The translations under genes were made by a program, and so were the position numbers. 42,306 nucleotides of DNA, taken from positions 1-42,306 of the forward strand of contig JAOASV010000203.1 in NCBI GenBank assembly GCA_030158535.1, written 5' to 3'. A model generated the notes under the pieces. That model worked only from the letters and a program-made list of their open reading frames with translations, was not told where the DNA came from and did not search any database. Each line of letters begins with the position of its first letter. Positions within the stretch are counted from its first letter, which is position 1. Source of the stretch: Sediminibacterium sp. (lineage in GTDB: Bacteria; Bacteroidota; Bacteroidia; Chitinophagales; Chitinophagaceae). This document shows, piece after piece, positions 37,492 through 42,306 of the stretch.

Positions 37492-39018
37492 ATGAGTCAG
37501 CCACATTTAAGTGAACAAGAAATCATTCGTAGAGAAAAATTACAAGCGATGCAAAGCGCAGGTGTGGATGCATTTCCTGCAGCGCTATATCCAGTAACGC
37601 ATTACTCTACAGATATTAAAGAAGGATTTACCGAAGAAACGGCAGCTAATTATGCAGCTGTTTGTTTGGCTGGACGTATCATGAGTATCAATGATAAGGG
37701 TAAAGTATTTTTTATAAAAATTCAGGATACCAAAGGCATAATTCAACTTTATGTAAAAAGAGACAATATTTGCCCAGGCGAAGACTTTAGTTTTTGGGAC
37801 AATGTTGTAAAGCATGGCCTAGACTTAGGCGATATTATTGGCGTAACTGGTTATGCATTTATTACCAAAACAGGCGAGACCTCTATTCACGCAGATAGCC
37901 TAACCCTTCTTACAAAATCATTAAAACCATTACCTGTTGTTAAACGTGATGATGAGGGTAATGTATTTGATGCAGTAACAGATCCGGAGTTTAGATACCG
38001 TCAACGTTACGCCGATTTAATTATCAATCCGGATGTAAAAGATACGTTTGTAAAAAGAACAAAACTAATCAATACCATTCGTGAATTTTTAAATGCACAA
38101 GGTGCGTTAGAGGTTGATACGCCTGTGTTACAGGCTATTCCGGGTGGTGCGGCAGCGCGTCCATTTGCAACACACCACAATGCACTAGACGTTCCTTTTT
38201 ATTTGCGTATTGCCAATGAGCTGTATTTAAAAAGACTCATTGTTGGTGGATTTGATTGGGTATATGAGTTTAGTAGAAATTTTAGAAACGAGGGAATGGA
38301 TAGAACCCATAATCCAGAATTTACGGTGCTAGAATGGTACACCGCTTACAAAGATTATTTCTGGATGATGGAAACCACCGAGCAATTATTTGAAAAAATT
38401 GCTTTGGCTTTACATGGTACTACTGTTGTTACAGTAGGCGACAAAACCATTGATTTTAAAGCACCCTTTAAGCGCATTAGTATTCATGATGCCATTAAAG
38501 AAAATACAGGTATCGATGTAAGCGGCCTAGACGAAGAAGGATTAAGAGGCGTGTGCAAACAATTACATATTGATGTACCTACCAATATTGGAAAAGGTAA
38601 GCTTATTGATGAGCTTTTTGGTGCGACATCGGAACACACTTTTATTCAGCCTACATTTATAATTGACTATCCGGTAGAAATGAGTCCTTTAACCAAAAAG
38701 CACCGTTCTAAGCCCGGACTTGTAGAGCGTTTTGAGCTCATGGTGAATGGTAAGGAAATTGCCAACGCGTATTCTGAATTAAATGACCCTATCGATCAGC
38801 GCGAACGTTTTGAAGAACAAATGAAATTGATGGAGCGTGGTGATGATGAAGCGATGTTTATAGACCACGACTTTTTACGTGCACTAGAGTATGGAATGCC
38901 ACCTACTGCAGGTATTGGTATTGGGATAGACCGTTTGTGTATGATGATGACCAACCAGCCTTCTATTCAGGATGTGTTGTTGTTCCCTCAAATGCGCCCC
39001 GAAAATCCAGCCAACTAA
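37492..39018 (+). CDS. lysS: Lysyl-tRNA synthetase (class II)
   Basis: FRYRQRYADLIINPDVKDTFVKRTKLINTIREFL, GGAAARPFATHHNALD, LYLKRLIVGGFDWVYEFSRNFRNEGMDRTHNPEFTVLEWY, GIGIGIDRLCMMMTNQPSIQDVLLFPQMRPE. Confidence 0.97.
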   Translation: MSQPHLSEQEIIRREKLQAMQSAGVDAFPAALYPVTHYSTDIKEGFTEETAANYAAVCLAGRIMSINDKGKVFFIKIQDTKGIIQLYVKRDNICPGEDFSFWDNVVKHGLDLGDIIGVTGYAFITKTGETSIHADSLTLLTKSLKPLPVVKRDDEGNVFDAVTDPEFRYRQRYADLIINPDVKDTFVKRTKLINTIREFLNAQGALEVDTPVLQAIPGGAAARPFATHHNALDVPFYLRIANELYLKRLIVGGFDWVYEFSRNFRNEGMDRTHNPEFTVLEWYTAYKDYFWMMETTEQLFEKIALALHGTTVVTVGDKTIDFKAPFKRISIHDAIKENTGIDVSGLDEEGLRGVCKQLHIDVPTNIGKGKLIDELFGATSEHTFIQPTFIIDYPVEMSPLTKKHRSKPGLVERFELMVNGKEIANAYSELNDPIDQRERFEEQMKLMERGDDEAMFIDHDFLRALEYGMPPTAGIGIGIDRLCMMMTNQPSIQDVLLFPQMRPENPAN

Positions 39019-39031
39019 AAACAGCTAAGCT

Positions 39032-39850
39032 TTATACAAAGAGGTCGTTGAATAATTGCCCTCCAGGCACTACGGCGTAGTGGTCTAAATTTGTGATGCC
39101 TTCTTTGGCAAGCACTTCTTCGTCGGTAAAAGTATTGCCTGTGCAATCACTTGCTTTTTGCTTTAAAATATAGTACGCCGCGTCGGCTATAATGTCTGTG
39201 GTTCGGCTCATGTTGGCAAGCGCCTGACCACCTAGTAAATTGCGAACGGCAGCAGTATCAATGGTTGTTTTTGGCCAAATGGCATTGGATGCAATACCAT
39301 CAGCTTTAAACTCTTGTGACCAACCTAATGCAAGCATACTCATGTTATACTTGCTAATGGTATAGGCTACGTGTGGCCCCAGCCATCTTGGATCCATGTT
39401 AATAGGTGGCGAAAGAGTAAGTATATGTGGGTTGTTTCCTTTTTTTAAATAAGGCAACGCATGTTTCACTACTAAAAAAGTACCGCGCACATTAATGCTG
39501 TGTATAAGATCAAACTTCTTGCTTTCTGTTTGTTCGGTTCCTGTTAATTGAATAGCAGAAGCGTTGTTAATCACTACATCGATGCCACCAAATGTTTCTA
39601 CCGCTTTTGCAATCGCGGCCTGTATTTGATCTTCAAATCTAATATCTACTTGTACTGCCAAACACTTACCACCAGCAGCTTCTACCTCGGCAGCAGCGGT
39701 ATAAATAGTACCACCAAGACGTGGATCTTCGGTAACACTTTTTGCAGCAATAATAATATTTGCGCCTTCTTTAGCAAGCTTAATGGCAATGGCTTTTCCA
39801 ATACCTCTAGTGGCACCAGTAATGAGTACCGTTCTATTTTTAAATGGCAT
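39032..39850 (-). CDS. SDR family oxidoreductase (HSDL2-like)
   Basis: RTVLITGATRGIGKAIAIKLAKEGANIIIAAKS, DVVINNASAIQLTGTEQTESKKFDLIHSINVRGTF, YTISKYNMSMLALGWSQEF. Confidence 0.88.
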   Translation of the reverse strand: MPFKNRTVLITGATRGIGKAIAIKLAKEGANIIIAAKSVTEDPRLGGTIYTAAAEVEAAGGKCLAVQVDIRFEDQIQAAIAKAVETFGGIDVVINNASAIQLTGTEQTESKKFDLIHSINVRGTFLVVKHALPYLKKGNNPHILTLSPPINMDPRWLGPHVAYTISKYNMSMLALGWSQEFKADGIASNAIWPKTTIDTAAVRNLLGGQALANMSRTTDIIADAAYYILKQKASDCTGNTFTDEEVLAKEGITNLDHYAVVPGGQLFNDLFV

Positions 39851-39860
39851 ACGTACTGTT

Positions 39861-40439
39861 TTATTTCCAGCCTAAAAACTGGGTAATTAAATTTTCTGTT
39901 TCGGCACAAGCTGTTGCTAAATCATCATTAACAACACAGTGGTTAAACTGATGGCTAAATGAAATTTCGTAACTCGCTTTGTTAAGTCTAGTGGCTAAAC
40001 TCTCAGGCGTTTCTGTGCCTCTTAAAGATAATCTTTTTTGAAGGGCTTCGATACTTGGCGGTAAAATAAAAAGCGACAAACTATTATGCGCAAACTCTTG
40101 CTGCACGTGCACTGCGCCTTGTACGTCAATATCGAGCATCGGAATTTTTCCTAAACTCCAAATGCGGTCAAGCTCCGATTTTAAAGTGCCATAATAACTT
40201 CCCTCATACACCATTTCCCATTCTATAAATGCGTCTTCATCAATTTTTTGTTTGAATTCATCAACACTCATAAAATGATAGTCGATACCATTTACTTCCT
40301 GTCCGCGTGGTGCTCTGGTAGCCGCCGATATAGAAAAAGAAAGTGCCGGATATTTATCTAGTAAATACCTTGTAATGGATGTCTTACCCGCGCCGGAAGG
40401 CGCGGTAAGGATAATTAATTTTTGCAAACCTTTTTCCAT
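39861..40439 (-). CDS. gmk: Guanylate kinase
   Basis: LIILTAPSGAGKTSITRYLL, SISAATRAPRGQEVNGIDYHFMS, AFIEWEMVYEGSYYGTLKSELDRIW, PMLDIDVQGAVHV. Confidence 0.96.
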   Translation of the reverse strand: MEKGLQKLIILTAPSGAGKTSITRYLLDKYPALSFSISAATRAPRGQEVNGIDYHFMSVDEFKQKIDEDAFIEWEMVYEGSYYGTLKSELDRIWSLGKIPMLDIDVQGAVHVQQEFAHNSLSLFILPPSIEALQKRLSLRGTETPESLATRLNKASYEISFSHQFNHCVVNDDLATACAETENLITQFLGWK

Positions 40440-40498
40440 GATTACAAAGAAACGCTTTTTAGTAATAATGCTATCTGATCCCGGCTAATTAATAGGCT

Positions 40499-41083
40499 CT
40501 ATCTGATCCAACTGGTCTTTTCTGCGGCGGCCCCATTTCTTTTGCCTTCCGCTTTTGGCGCATCCGAATAGCCTAGATATAATAGCCCCATCACCACATC
40601 ATCTTCTGCAAGGCCCCAAAAACTTTTGAGTGCTGGATGGTGTGTCATACCGCCTGTGCTCCAAAGAGCACTGATACCAAGGGCTTCGGCGCCAAGTAGT
40701 ATGTTTTGCATGGCCGCGGCGGTAGCCGCGATTTCCTCTACCAATGGTATTTTTGCAGGGACCTGCCTTTGCATATACACGCCTATAATATGGGAAGTTT
40801 GGCTCCCCAATTGTTGCAGGTTTTCGAATTTAGCAGTGGTAAACAGTTCGGGATCTGTGTTTGTTTTATAGAGCGCCGCGTGGGCTTCACAAAATGTTGC
40901 TACGCCATTACCCGCGTATACTTTAAATCGCCATGGTTCAGTCCTGCCATGTGTAGGCGCCCAGTGTGCGAGGTTTAATAAATTCGTGATGATTTCGTCT
41001 TCAATTTTTGCGCCATTAAATGAAGCAGGCTTACTTGATCTTCTCGATAAAATAATTTCAGAAAGGGTATTGATTTTTTCCAT
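40499..41083 (-). CDS. Nitroreductase family protein
   Basis: ILSRRSSKPASFNG, LNLAHWAPTHGRTEPWRFKVYAG, NILLGAEALGISALWSTGGMTHHPALKSFWGL. Confidence 0.9.
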   Translation of the reverse strand: MEKINTLSEIILSRRSSKPASFNGAKIEDEIITNLLNLAHWAPTHGRTEPWRFKVYAGNGVATFCEAHAALYKTNTDPELFTTAKFENLQQLGSQTSHIIGVYMQRQVPAKIPLVEEIAATAAAMQNILLGAEALGISALWSTGGMTHHPALKSFWGLAEDDVVMGLLYLGYSDAPKAEGKRNGAAAEKTSWIR

Positions 41084-41135
41084 GCTGTAAATGTAAGTGC
41101 GTTATCTTATATTTATAACACCATAAATTATAGTT

Positions 41136-42306
41136 ATGTTTTCTAAACGCGCTTCTCTTCTTTTTGTTTTATTTGCTTCTGTTCAGTTTGTAATGGCGCA
41201 AACCACTGGTACCACAGTGTTTGAGTCGGGTACAGAAGGGCATAAAATTTACCGTATTCCAGCTATTGTAAAGCTTCCAAATAAAAATTTGTTGGCATTT
41301 TGTGAAGGGCGTGTAAACGGTGGTGGTGATTTTGGTGATATCAATATTGTGCTTAAAAAAAGTACCGATGGTGGCGTTACCTGGTCTGCGCTTTCGACCG
41401 TTATTGATTATGATAAATTACAAGCAGGTAATCCAGCACCCGTAGTAGACGTTACGGACCCACGTTACCCTAAGGGTAGAGTTTTTTTATTTTACAATAC
41501 AGGTAATAATGATGAATATTCGATGCGGATGGGAAAGGGTATTCGTGAAGTTTGGTATGTAACATCAGAAGATGGTGGTGATACCTGGTCAACACCTATA
41601 AATATTACAGCGCAGGTGCACCGTCCAAATCAGCCGGCTATCAATGCCGCCTACCGCTTTACCGAAGATTGGCGCAGTTATGCCAACACACCTGGCCACG
41701 CCACACAGTTTACTGCTGGCACTTATAAGGGACGAATGTATGTAGCCGCAAATCACTCTTCAGGTACTCCACAAAAAAACTTTGAAGACTACAATGCGCA
41801 TGGTTTTTATACTGACGATCACGGCCAAACCTTTTCGCTTGCAAACATAGTTTCATTACCTGGCAGTAATGAAGCAACTGCTGCTACTTTAACGAATGGG
41901 AGGCTCATTTTAAATGTACGCAATCAAGCGGGTAATATTAAACTCAGACATATTTCTTATAGTAATGATGGTGGGGTAAGTTGGCAAGAAAATTATTTTG
42001 ATTCTAGTTTAGTAGATCCAGTATGTGAGGGATCGATACTCGAAGTTGGCCATAAAAAAGGGAAAACCATACTAGCATTTTCAAATGCCGCCGATGCAAA
42101 AAAAAGAGACAACCTCACGCTTCGCATTAGTTACGACGAAGGAAAAACTTGGACGAGCAACACTACAAAAAATAAAGCGATTGTAATTGCAAAAGCGCCA
42201 GAAAATTACAAAGGAGATTACGCTGCTTATTCGGATCTTGTTGCTTTAGATGCAAAACGAATAGGTGTTCTTTATGAAAAAGAAAACTACAGTAAAATTG
42301 TGTTCA
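41136..42306 (+). CDS. Sialidase / exo-alpha-sialidase (GH33-like), partial at right edge
   Basis: My translation from ATG 41136 reads MFSKRASLLFVLFASVQFVMAQ (signal), HKIYRIPAIVKL (YRIP), LLAFCEGRVNGGGDFGDINIVLKKSTDGGVTWS, SEDGGDTWS, SNDGGVSWQ (Asp boxes). Open to the window edge, hence missing from the ORF track. Confidence 0.9.
   Translation, partial: MFSKRASLLFVLFASVQFVMAQTTGTTVFESGTEGHKIYRIPAIVKLPNKNLLAFCEGRVNGGGDFGDINIVLKKSTDGGVTWSALSTVIDYDKLQAGNPAPVVDVTDPRYPKGRVFLFYNTGNNDEYSMRMGKGIREVWYVTSEDGGDTWSTPINITAQVHRPNQPAINAAYRFTEDWRSYANTPGHATQFTAGTYKGRMYVAANHSSGTPQKNFEDYNAHGFYTDDHGQTFSLANIVSLPGSNEATAATLTNGRLILNVRNQAGNIKLRHISYSNDGGVSWQENYFDSSLVDPVCEGSILEVGHKKGKTILAFSNAADAKKRDNLTLRISYDEGKTWTSNTTKNKAIVIAKAPENYKGDYAAYSDLVALDAKRIGVLYEKENYSKIVF

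Noticed and set aside
1-42306. Mobile element, prophage, toxin-antitoxin or defence island
   Set aside because: No transposase, integrase, phage structural, restriction or known defence gene recognised; gene content is mostly housekeeping and envelope functions.

Overview
AT-rich Bacteroidota-type chromosomal window (Chitinophagaceae-like gene content; taxonomy is my inference) with densely packed genes on both strands. No rRNA, tRNA, CRISPR array, transposase or phage module was recognised. Contents: mtgA (partial), ApbE, an FGE/SUMF1-domain protein and a Gfo/Idh/MocA oxidoreductase; a glycan-degradation block (GH20 hexosaminidase, large esterase/peptidase-like alpha/beta hydrolase, DUF4838 protein); a tiny secreted repeat protein with six YxSQA repeats (DUF6150-like); a sortilin/BNR-repeat protein. 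A tightly coupled minus-strand operon follows: small secreted protein, SulP anion transporter, beta-carbonic anhydrase, T1SS-like ABC protein, HlyD, TolC. The rest is mostly housekeeping (fabG, GH3-family protein, lptB, metF, TlpA-like redoxin, rlmD, two tandem rhomboids, EEP nuclease, cysS, MerC, SCO, Fur-family regulator, SDR/epimerase, lpxD-like, pseudouridine synthase, lysS, SDR, gmk, nitroreductase) and a partial sialidase at the right edge. The most interesting signals are: (1) the ABC protein in the SulP-CA-ABC-HlyD-TolC operon keeps Walker A and the Q-loop but has lost the signature motif, Walker B Asp, catalytic Glu, D-loop Asp and H-loop His; (2) that operon's architecture, with a palindrome inside its promoter spacer; (3) the YxSQA-repeat mini-protein, possibly a knotted fold; (4) a perfect Fur-family-like operator between merC and SCO, close to a Fur-family gene.
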